Part shown: piece after piece, positions 39,743 through 50,247 of the stretch
Layout: each line of letters starts with the position of its first letter
Position numbering within the stretch: position 1 is the first letter of the stretch
Assembly: GCF_018691265.1 (NCBI RefSeq)
Contig: NW_024881321.1
Coordinates: 19,631,698-19,695,697 of the forward strand
Direction of reading: 5' to 3'
Source: Tyto alba
Lineage: Eukaryota; Chordata; Aves; Strigiformes; Tytonidae
Length of the DNA: 64,000 bases
Translations under genes and position numbers: made by a program
The notes under the pieces: model-generated
The model's input: only the letters and a program-made list of their open reading frames with translations
Told to the model about the DNA's origin: nothing
Databases searched by the model: none

Positions 39743-39771
<29 letters not shown>
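39743..39771. repeat. T29 homopolymer
   Basis: Twenty-nine consecutive T, preceded about 10 bp upstream by an A-run (39,722-39,732). No mobile-element body is recognisable next to it. Confidence 0.9.
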
Positions 39772-39773
<2 letters not shown>

Positions 39774-42700
39774 CAGAAAAAGAACAGTTTGCAAATGTGA
39801 GGAGGAACATTTCTTCCTGCTAAAAACAACGCGCTTTAGTCGAAAGGACACTTCTCTCAGCTTTTATGCAGCAGAATCCTGTACAGCTGGGAAGCTCTAT
39901 AAAAGAAGAGTTCATGTACCCTAAAGGCATTTCTGTGTTTCTGTACATCTCACCTACGCTGTCTGTGCATTAGCAACATGCACATGATTTTGGCAAAAGG
40001 ATATAGACTTTTACATGCATAGATGAACATACATTTTTGTGAGGTCTGTTTTCTCTACAAGGAGGAAACATTTTGGCTCAAACATCTTTACTGCACAAAA
40101 TTCTGTGCAAGATGAAGAATAAATTATGACCTTTAAAACTTAAGAACATTTTCTCATTTCCCTGGAGAGCATATTACTGTATAGAGAGAAGAGTTAGTGT
40201 GCCTTAGAGCTAAGAAACTGTTTGTCTAGCTGCACATCATTAGGAAAACATTTTGGAGAAGTTAGTGTTTCTTTTTTCCTTTACATTTAAGAGAACACTA
40301 AGCCTGAAAAGTCATTCTTTAGCAACTGGGAAACGGTCATCTGCATTGTTTGAGTTTTGAGGCCTGTAAATAACATTTCTGATTTCAAATAAACTCCATA
40401 GCTTGTTAGAAGGAACTGTAAATAACAGTTTGCTTTATTGTCCTTCCTTTTTAAAGAAAAGTGTATGCTAGGTGATATAAAGAGATCTAACCTTTTAAAG
40501 AAAATATTTACTCATCAAATTACTATCTCAAAATCTTATGTGAAACTGCAATACAGAAATTTAAAGTAGCGTAAAAGAGTAAAAAGACAATTTTATCCTC
40601 TCTGAATCCAAAAGGTCAAAATATTAAAATATGTCTACTGCAGATGTTTCACAGAAAAATTAATTTTGAAGAGTACATGCCTCAAAAGTTTTTTCTCCCA
40701 CTTGCTGGCAGGGACATACTAAAATTCAGCTCATCAATTAGCACAGACAGATTTGCTGAACATGGTATTCCAGTCTTTGCCAGAGAAAGGTGAGAAACTT
40801 AATTAGTCTGTTTTGCTAAGAAAGCAGGAAGGATCCTGGAATTCAAGAATTCGAACTGTAACATGAAAATTATTATAAAATACCACAGAGTCAGAGGAAG
40901 TGATTTTCAAAGACATCAACTGGTCTCAGGATTACAAGCTTACTGTAAGAATAAAAAAAAAAAATTAATTTTCACTCATATGGACAAAGAAAGTACCAAC
41001 ATTCATATAAGCTTTAGCATTATCACATATAAAAGGATTTTACAAATAATGATACATCTAGTAAAAAAAGAGAAGTTTCTTGTGCAGTGTGTTCTTGAAA
41101 TCCCTCTCATCAGTGTTCTCATTAGATCTAAAGAGAATTCAAATAAATTGGTGACTGAAATCACCAATGTCTATTATTGTTGCAAGTATTTTTGATGTCT
41201 ATGGATTTAAAACATGGTTCAGAATAAAACATGCAAAGACATATTAAAATATTTTACAAAAATATCGTATTTAGGCACCTGTGTGACAAGCACACTAACG
41301 TGTTTATAAAGGTCTACATGATTCCTCAATAACTAAGAGTTCCTTTTAATAAAGGATCAGTTTACAGCTATATTAGCTCATCTAAAAGGTATTTTAAATC
41401 TCAGTCGGGAAATTCTACTTTGTCTGATTTATCAGGTTCAGCTGAAAGTAATGAAGTGCTATACCATCAAGACGGTAAGAAATAGCTCCACTCAATAGCA
41501 TGATGAAGAACTATCAGAATTGTTCAGATTTTCATGTTTGATTCCTTTTTTTATTTTTTTCCACAAACCCCTCAAATTTCTGCTGTTTGCTCCAGTTGCT
41601 CTAATCTTATTAATTGTAACTTAATTTGCTAATTGTAATAAAATGTGATATAGGATTAAATCTGACTTAACTTCTCTTAGTTGCAATATTAAAACCATGT
41701 TGAATTACAGTAAATGAGGTGCTTCACTGAAGGCTTATGCCCCTTTATGCCATTTTGTGTATTGGTACAACAGTAGTATATGACTGGTGGAAGGGGAAAA
41801 AAAAAAATCCTCTGCCACTCTCCATCTATTTTTGGTGATATCTACTATTTCAGGGATTAGTTAAAAAATACAAGGAAGTTATTTTGGATGTTCCCTGAGT
41901 CAAAATCAAATTCTTGTGCATCTTTTTGTGTTCTTTTATGCTCATGAGACAACTGACAATTACAAACTGTCCGTTCCTTCTAAAACACCCTCTAATAAAT
42001 GTACAATTATTAAAAGTTATCCAAGTGCTGACAGGAATAATAAGTTTAGTCAATTTGGGGACCTCTTCAGAGTGGATGGTCAACAACAAAATCAGATGCC
42101 TTAAATTAGGTACTGTCATGCTATGCTGTTCTCAGATACCCAAGTCACCTGGATAGTAATTTTTGACTCCTTTTCCAGTTAAGGAATAGAGATTGTTTTC
42201 AGACTGTGGTTTAGAACAGAAACTTATTTTCAGTACCTGAAGTTATACAAATACTTTTCAACAGATGGTTTTTCGATTTAAGAAATAGACCTAATTAGAC
42301 TTGGTTGTAAAATATATCCTGTACCTTTGTGTTTTACTAATAAATAACTTATCTTTCTTCTATGGGTTTTATGATTTGAAGTGAGTTTTGAGAAAGAAAA
42401 AATGCAAATAGCACTGGCCGTAACTAATGCTTCAAATAGATATTCTTGTCACTTTACTATTCTGTAGATAAACTGTAATATAGCCTGAATTACTCCCACT
42501 ACTTAAAATTTTAGTTCTACCAAATGTGGTTTTCTACAATATTGTCACTGAACTACATGTCAGATCACATCTTATTCAAGCCTTTAGCATCTAGCTGGAA
42601 AATAAAATACCTTTTAAAATGTTTACCTTTATTTCCACAGTAATTTTGAAAAGCTGTCCGGGGGAAACAAAGGTTTCCCCGCTCTTGGTGCCTCAGACTA

Positions 42701-44040
42701 GAAAAATCCATTTGCAGAACTGTTAAAAGAAACAATGATTTAGCTAATCACAGTGGAGGCATACTTGGGAATGCATTCAGAAGGATGAACTAAGTAAAGA
42801 AGGGAATGAAAGTCAGCAGGATTCTTGGTTTGTTGATTCAAACAAGGAAGGATGCTGCTCCAGGTGACAACAGATTTCACTGAAGGCTATGCTAATAAGG
42901 ATCTGACTGAACTGAAATGACAGGAGTTGGCTAAGGTAGCAGCAAAAAAAAGTAAAGGGAGCGAAGAGCATAGCTAGACAAGGAATACAAGGATAGAAAA
43001 TGCCAAAAAGAAATCACATCAAGAGTCATTTGCTAATGACACAAGTATTTACAGAATCCATCTAGATTGCAACCAGGACACCGTTCTCTTAAATCGAATG
43101 GCATACAATCACAGATTAGTTATCATTAGCTTGTGTTGATTGACTGCAGTGAAAAGGCAGGTTTGAGGACAAAGCATGCCATACAACCACCTTAAGGCAG
43201 CATGCACAGCTCCTTCCTGTGCTGTACCTGTTCCGTAAGACAATACACAAAAAACTTCCACCGCCCAGACCGTCGGTCTGGCACCCTTCAGAAGTTCTTA
43301 ATTATTAAGAGAAAAGTAGGAAATCTTGTATTTAATTAAGCAAGTTAGAAAAGCTCATTCAGAGCACTGTATTAAAAGGTTCTTAAAATATTTTATTTTG
43401 CCTGACATTCAGTGCAAAAAGGAAATAATTTTCCCAAATACAATTCCTTATGGCAAGATTTAGAACATACTGTAACAAGCGTGGCAGTCAATTGTGAAAT
43501 TTCAATGTGAAACTGACTATATAAAAATTTTAAGTGCATATTTTGAAACGATATGCACACACACAGGGACATGAAAAAACCCAAAAGTATGATCCAGGCC
43601 TCAAAAACACCTCAAAATAACTGAAAAGCACAGAACAAAAATTCTACAGCTGGAGCTCTTCTGTCTGGGCTACTATTACTACTACTGCTTCCTCAATTTC
43701 TATTCTAGAATTAAAAAAAAAAAAAAAATGCAGAGACATGATTTATAGTAGTATTCTCCCACCTCCACCCCTTCTAAAAAGACAAAAAACAGACTAAAGT
43801 ACTTGAAAGTACTATTTCCTGCCTGTATTTGATACATGAGATAGTGGTTTTATGCTGCACTCATGAGTTGATGGTGAAAAAAAACAGCAAAAAAACCCCA
43901 AAAATAAAACTAAACCCCATAACTCTAGCACTTAATAGGTGGATTTTCTTTTGAAAACAGAGCAGGAGAATTCCACTAAATGAAAATAAAAACAAGTCTG
44001 TCTGGTGAGAGAGGTCTTTTACTGCAAAGAACAAAGCAGT

Positions 44041-44060
44041 TCCCCTTCTTAAGAAGGGGA
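44041..44060. repeat. 20-bp perfect palindrome
   Basis: TCCCCTTCTTAAGAAGGGGA reads the same on both strands without a spacer. It lies 1.3 kb beyond the RBM26 stop codon. Confidence 0.95.
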
Positions 44061-44605
44061 TAAACTTCAGACCTCATGTAACAGAATGCCCCATTAGAAA
44101 GAGCCAACATTCCATGTATGTACATTTTTAAACAATTAATATACACTACAGTGTGAACTTCCTATCTGCTGAGTGTTACTTCTGAAATGGAAAAATGTAA
44201 TCACACAAACACAGGAATAAAAAAAAATGCATTCGTGTGCATATTCAAATTTTTTAGAATACCTATCAAATATTCCATGTCTCCTAATCTATTTTTCTAA
44301 ATTACAGTTCAGTACTGCATGTATTTTTGTGGAATCAAATTTTCTTCTACAGTTGCACAGTACACGGATATGGAATAAATTCCTTGTTGTTGGAATATTA
44401 GTCTGTTTACTGTTTGACTTAAATCAGTGTAAAATTCAGAAGACATCCAAAAGCTCTTATACAACAGAGTACATCTGTGTGTTAGTGTAAATGAAACATC
44501 ATTATGTTGAGATTTTTTTAATATTCAATAGTATTTTAGTATAAGTGATAGTGATTAGAGCTCCTTTTGTGAATATGGGGGTGGGGGTTGCCATTTGGAA
44601 TGGTC

Positions 44606-44618
44606 TTTTTTTCTTTTC

Positions 44619-44649
<31 letters not shown>

Positions 44650-44729
44650 TTTTTTCATTATGAAGGACCATTGCCTTAGAGCTTTTTTGGTTATTGCTTT
44701 TTTTTTTTTTTTTCTTTTTTTTTTTTTTT
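44606..44729 (-). repeat. two genomic A-tracts at the RBM26 poly(A) site
   Basis: On the minus strand there are two A-rich tracts, 44,698-44,729 (A with one G) and 44,606-44,655 (A with two or three G), separated by about 42 bp of ordinary sequence. The first begins exactly where cleavage of the RBM26 transcript would be expected. Confidence 0.85.
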
Positions 44730-45330
44730 GAAGACCATACCATTTCTTTATTTTTTAACATCTTAAAGTCATAAGGACTTATATGCAAAGCAGTCATACA
44801 CTTTATCATTAAAACCCATAGGTAAAATACGTACACAAATCCAACAAAAGGCTAGTACATAGTAAAGCCTAAGCATACTACTATGCAATATTATGAATAC
44901 ATAACTTTAGAGACTTCAGTTTAGTACTGTTATCTATTCATTTCTGAAAACATTCACAAAGATTTTTAAATGCAAATTTTCATTCCGTATCTGGAATAGA
45001 ACAAAAATTATCTATGTTATAACAACTGTTGGTCATTTGTGTTTGACCAATTCGGTAAATTACAAAGAACCCAAAGAATTCTGTAACTTTCTGTAGAACT
45101 ATGTAATAAAAACATTGCATATGTTCCTAGTATGATGTCTTTAGCAATCATTTACTGAAATGTAACTCAAACATCAATCTCTCAAAACATATAACCGACC
45201 AGCTGCTTTTTAGTCTATATCCGAATCCAACTTCATCACAAAATTCCTTTTAATACAAAGATGAAGTAGTACATTAGGTAATACTAATGCAACACAGGTG
45301 CAGTTCTAGCATTGTCATTGATCAACTGAA
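44730..45330 (-). other. RBM26: RBM26 3' untranslated region (shortest form)
   Basis: About 600 nt between the stop codon (45,331-45,333) and the first good poly(A) signal. It holds a small perfect stem-loop (45,029-45,050: arms TTGGTCA and TGACCAA on the plus strand). Vertebrate RBM26 transcripts may use sites further downstream, so the true 3' end could be lower in coordinate. Confidence 0.6.
44747..44752 (-). terminator. RBM26: AATAAA poly(A) signal of RBM26
   Basis: Minus-strand AATAAA, about 580 nt after the stop codon. Seventeen bases further the transcript template reaches a C followed by a genomic A-tract, the right distance for cleavage. The usual downstream U/GU-rich element is not evident, because that sequence is A-rich. 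Confidence 0.6.
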
Positions 45331-45420
45331 TCATCTTCTCCACGAACGAGATTCATTATCCTCCTCCTCTTCATCATCATCTTGAAGCAGCGAGTCATCC
45401 ACCAAAGATTCTTCCTGAAA
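45331..45420 (-). CDS. RBM26: RBM26 terminal coding exon
   Basis: Encodes the last 29 residues and the stop (45,331-45,333). The peptide is acidic (ESLVDDSLLQ followed by a run of Asp and Glu) and ends NESRSWRR, the ending shared by RBM26 and RBM27. The acceptor is tandem: on the minus strand CTCTTGAAG|TTTCAG|GAAGAA offers two AGs. The upstream choice starts the exon at 45,420 and adds Phe-Gln; the downstream choice starts at 45,414 and drops them. The longer form agrees with the family sequence as I remember it (EEEFQEES). Both keep the frame. Confidence 0.93.
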   Translation of the reverse strand, partial: FQEESLVDDSLLQDDDEEEEDNESRSWRR

Positions 45421-48400
45421 CTTCAAGAGAAAAATGTGATACTCTGTTATGTCAGAAAATATGAAAAGGTCAAAAGGCAATATACGAATCTCTGATATTG
45501 CCAATTTAATAAAGAACAAATTTATTTTTCAATAGGTAAACAGTAATGCCTTCAAAAAAGTATACTGTATGTATATGTATTACATACACATATTAATAAA
45601 TGGCAAATAAAACATGGCTTTTCTTTTCAATGGACTTCAAAATGACCAGGATATATGCACTTTATACTTAAATAGCTCTTCTGATTCCTCAGCACATCAT
45701 TCATGACTAAGCTACAATATTCCCATGGAACTACACTGAAAACCAATGTTACTGTTACATTTTTGCATGTTCACAGTAACTATGCCTGTTTTCATCCAAG
45801 AGCTTAATCTACCTGTGTCACAGTATCAGAAAGGTTGAATCTGAGATATTTTGATTTTGACATCTTAAACAAGTTTAAAACCAATATAAAGATTTAAAAG
45901 GCTGGGGCAGGGAGACAGGTATTTACAGAAATTTAAGCACAATATATTAATGTATTTTCAATTCCCTTCAGTAACAATATAGTAACTTGGCAGACTTCAT
46001 AAAACCCTGAACATTTCAGGTTGACAGTTACAGAGACGCTTCAGAGAGGCAAAGTTAAAAAAAAAGAAAGATAAACAGTTAGGTTTTATTTACCTATAGA
46101 CACAGGGGTGTATATATAAACTATCCCTGTCTCAGAATTTTTTGACAATTACACCTATCACAGCCAATTTCTGCACTAGATAAAGAAAGGACTAAAATAC
46201 AGGGATGTCTTTCCCTAGCAAAATCTCCCAGCTGTTAGGTAATTGTTATGGTCTCCCTTGCTTATTTTTCTTGTCCCAGTAATTGTAGTTTTTCGTTACA
46301 GAATTTTCAAATTCAGCAGGAGGCATGAAAGGTTGATCTGTGAAGTTAGGGAGCCTTCTGGAGAGATGTGAGGCTCTAGGTGAAGGAAGCTTAGAATTAA
46401 GTTTTCTCCCTTTCCAGTAGCCTCTTTTACAAGACAGAGAAAGTAGTATGTTCATTACTTTTGCCTACAGAAGGTGTGTTTTAAAAAGCAGCTCTGTCTA
46501 CACCTGACCTGTCTTTTCAATGTTATGCTTGGGTACTCTAACCCAGACTAAAACACGGGAGTTTTCTGAGGACTTAGCCTCTTCTCCTGGTGTCTAGATG
46601 CCCAGCAGGGTAAAATACAGCACTGCTGTCAAAAACGAGTCCTGCATGCAATGCAGAACTCTGAAGTGTGCAAGGCTGAGTGGCAGTAGGGATGATCAAA
46701 AAGCCTGGAACAACTTCCATATAGGGAAACAACTATAGCAACTTGGATTCTCTGGCTTGGGAAGAAAGTAACTGAGAAGTATGACAGGACTCTATATATC
46801 TTAAGTCTCTCAGAGAAAGTGAAGAGAGAATGATGGTCATCTTTTTGATTCAAGAGCAGAAAAACATCAAAATTAAAAATGCAGGTGGCAGCTCCAATAT
46901 AAAGATACTTATTCGGGGTAGACACAGTTGCACAGTAGCATTCCCTGTTGCAGGACATTATAGATGCTATTCAGATCCCAAAGACACCAGACAAATTCAT
47001 AACATAAACACCTATCAGGGGCTTTCAACTACAAAGACAACGCATCTCTGACTCAACAGTCCCTGAACTGCAAACCACTGATGTTTAAAAGCTTATCTCT
47101 ACTTACACATTTTAAACTCTTCCTAGGCATCTGTTGTTGACTCAGTAGAGTCAACTCTCTTGTTAGGCATCCAGGTGTAGAACATAAGGCTTCTAGGAAG
47201 ATTAGGTGCTTTCATAATCAAGTGGCTACTCACCAGGGATTTTCTAAAGCATTCAAGTCCAAAAAACCTACCTCATGTTTTCAAATATGGACTAGGAGCC
47301 ATGTTTCACTAAGAATGCCACTCTGCCGCATGATCTAGCTCACTTCCCCCCTCCCTCCCCCTCAAACATCAAGGTACTTAGTTTCACTCAATTCTTAAGC
47401 CTGCTATCTCTTTAGCATAGTATACCTTAGTTGAACTAAAATAGTAGTTTGAATGTGAAAAAACGAAGGAAATATTTTTCATGTTTTTACAATAGCTGAT
47501 ATAAAATGAAGTTAAGCAAGTAGCATGACGAATTGCAGGCATGCAGAAACTCAAGACATGTATTTTACATGTATAAAGAATGTATGATTGAAATTCAGGC
47601 CACTGACTATAAAAACCCAATCCACCCCCAATCTAATCCTGCATAATAACCAAATTTTAAACAATAAAACTATGTAAAATGTCTTTTATGCAATTGGTTA
47701 AACTTCAGTGTATGAACATGAAGTTCTTGAACTCATCCATCCGGGACCTGGGGATCATAAAATTATACTTCAAATAACAACCAAATGCTAGAAGCAATAC
47801 AAAGCTCACAGAAAGAAAGAATGTCATTTAAATGCAAAATTTCCCAAGGATTATTGAACAGAAATCTCTCGTGTAAAGAAAATTGGTGAAGGTTAGAAGG
47901 ACTAATTCAGTTGTAGAAAATTCAAATTAAACCCAATCTCATTACAGAAAGAAGATAGGAGAGCTACATATATTTGGCTTGTTTAGAAGGTGGGAAAGAG
48001 TCAGAGGTAAGTATATCAATCATGTTAAATAAAATAAAAATAAAAATAAAAAAAAAAAAAACCAACCAAACTGTGAACTCTGGGTCAAGTAAGAATCCAG
48101 CAACACTACTAACAAAAATATAGGTAAACTAATATCTTTATATTTCACATTTGCTATTGCAAAGATGTCAGCAAGCCTACAAAAGCAATGAACAGCTAGG
48201 GGTTTTGACCCAAGATCAGCTCCTATGCATTTTCTGTAAGAATAGGTAGACAAGGAATGACTGCAGAAACAGTCCAGAGACAAATAAAACCAGTTGAATT
48301 AAAGAACGAAATCAGATCTCAAGAAAAGCGTTAGAAAAGTAAATAGTCAGAAAAAAAAATAAATCTGCAATAAAGATAAACATTTCAATAATGAAATTAT

Positions 48401-50133
48401 TTCTTAAAATATGTTACTTCCCCTTTTACTTCAATTTTGAAAATCTTGGAAGTTTTATATGAGTCCATCAATTTATCAACTACTGAAACTAGGCCCATGC
48501 AGTCTTTTCCTTGAGTTTTCTTCCCATACATGATGACTCCTGTTAAGGAGAATAACCATCACCTAAAACAGATGTATCCCACTACCACAAACACTTCTCA
48601 GCTGACAAGTTGTCATCACACAGCCAGGCCTGAGGCCTCTTCAGGTCTGTAAATCTGTTCCTTCCCTTTGCCAGGGAAGCCAGCACATGTTGCTTGTTAC
48701 TACCTTCATTCACTTTCCCCCACTATCTATGTCCCAGAGGTTCCCTCCTACACTCGGTGTTTTCAGCTGGGGTTAAAGGACGAATCTCTCCGTAGCTTGC
48801 CTACCAATGAATTTGTACTTCCCCCCTTCCTTTACGCTGCTGAAGTGTTTGCATTATGCAAAAAGGAGAAGTCTCAGTGAAATAGTTACTCAATGAGAAC
48901 TCTCAATAAGGTAGGCTCCTTGCAGCAAAAACATTGCTGTTGATCTTTGCAGGCCAATATATCCCTGAAGGAGAAGTGACAAAATATCTAAGATGCTCTC
49001 TGAAGATTCCCCAATGTAGCCTCTTGTTCACTCACAGCTCATTACTATCTGACAATGGCTGAGGTTTGCATATACAAGGAAAGTAATACTTATCAAGTCA
49101 GAATGCACAAATGCCTAACATGTATACACAACAGTGGAGATAGTCTACCTGTCTTAGGTTGACATGCTAAAAAGAAATTAGCATTTTTGAAAACAGAAAG
49201 CAAACAGGCAAACTGGCTTTCTTCAGGAAAAAAAGAAAAAAAGGCAAAAAAAGTGAATACTACAAAATGTAAAATACTAATTGAATTTGGTTACACCAAA
49301 ACAATCTTGCAAAACTACTTCTGCAACTACTTGCAGAAACTACTTTTGGTACATCTGCCAAAATATCATAGGAAAAAGATACAGACAAAATACCACCACT
49401 GTGTAAGTCCAGGTGTACTTCTACTTTGGCTATTCTACAGCAATTACGTATATACAATTAACCATCAGTAAATGAATCAGAAAAAAGATTGCTTGACTTC
49501 TTCCCCAAGTGGCATTTATTTTTCAGAATTCCCAAACATTGGTATTTTGAGTGTAATTAGTTAAATGGATCAAGAAATGTTGCCCCACTATTCTTACATT
49601 AACCAATTGAAGTTATTTGGACTAGGCTTTAGTATCTTTCATGCACCATGATGAAGACTAACACTCAGGAGTACTTCAGATGTTTGAATGAAATTAGGAA
49701 ACGCTCTGAATTATTCTTTCACCTGTATTCTCCAAGCCATATCTCTCTACAAAGGAGAATTAGATTCTGAAATTTGATCCTCTAAGAAATTAGTGCCTCA
49801 AGCAGATGGTACAAAACCATATTTTGGACAAAATCCTCAATCTCTCTCATTCAAGTTCAAATCCATCCCTTCCATTTTCTAGGTATATCCTCTAGATTTT
49901 TTTGCTGTGTGAGAAACAGAACGTTTCTGCAAGGAAAAGTCAAGTATCTGGACTTTCAACAGCCTATAAACCAAGAAACGTATTAACAGATAAATCCACT
50001 TTCTGATACAAAAACATGAATTAGATTCAAAAGTAGAAGTATGAATCAGCAGATCATTTTCTTTTGAAAAAGCTACATTATTTCATCTTAAAAAAGAAAA
50101 ATGAAAGAAAAAAAAAATAAAAAGCAAGCTTAC
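45421..50133 (-). other. RBM26: RBM26 intron (last)
   Basis: About 4.7 kb, donor GAA|gtaagc (50,133 downward) and acceptor ending at 45,421 or 45,415. It holds an ancient CR1 fragment (about 46,640-47,000), a short perfect hairpin at 47,136-47,155, a polypyrimidine patch at 47,344-47,362 and an A-rich tract at 48,023-48,060. No other gene is seen. Confidence 0.85.
46640..47000 (+). mobile_element. ancient CR1 LINE fragment in intron
   Basis: Plus-strand text such as 'gatgatcaaaaagcctggaa', 'tggattctctggcttgggaa', 'gcaggtggcagctcc' and 'cagttgcacagtagcattcc' follows the order of the C-terminal ORF2 and 3' region of old CR1 lineages. It is heavily mutated, without an open frame of useful length, and antisense to RBM26. 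The boundaries are approximate. Confidence 0.55.
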
Positions 50134-50247
50134 TTCTTCTTCATCAGGTTCAGCTTCTTCTGTTTCAACAGCTGACAAACTAGCAACAGGTTTGTTCCAT
50201 GCCAACTTTAACTCTTGTCCTTTAAAACGAGATCCATGAATTGCAGC
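50134..50247 (-). CDS. RBM26: RBM26 coding exon, end of second RRM and acidic linker
   Basis: Thirty-eight codons, phase 0 at both ends. Acceptor cttgttctag|GCTGCA at 50,248; donor GAAGAA|gtaagc at 50,133. It encodes the end of helix 2 and strand 4 of the C-terminal RRM (AAIHGSRFKGQELKLAWNKP), then a linker rich in Glu (SAVETEEAEPDEEE) leading into the acidic tail of the last exon. Confidence 0.95.

Larger units (their letters stand above)
36074..44605. other. intergenic, 3' flank of RBM26
   Basis: No gene recognised. The contents are a 24-bp tandem duplication (36,441-36,488), a T29 run (39,743-39,771), small perfect hairpins at 42,661-42,680 and 43,265-43,281, and a 20-bp palindrome at 44,041-44,060. 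Minus-strand AATAAA hexamers occur (for example near 43,394 and 40,433), so a longer RBM26 3' UTR reaching into this interval cannot be excluded. Confidence 0.45.

Noticed and set aside
43381..43400. Minus-strand AATAAA as a distal RBM26 poly(A) site
   Set aside because: The hexamer is frequent in AT-rich DNA and nothing else there marks a 3' end; kept only as a possibility in the flank description.
44555..44836. Lys-rich open frame on the minus strand
   Set aside because: Translation of the genomic A-tracts at the RBM26 3' end.
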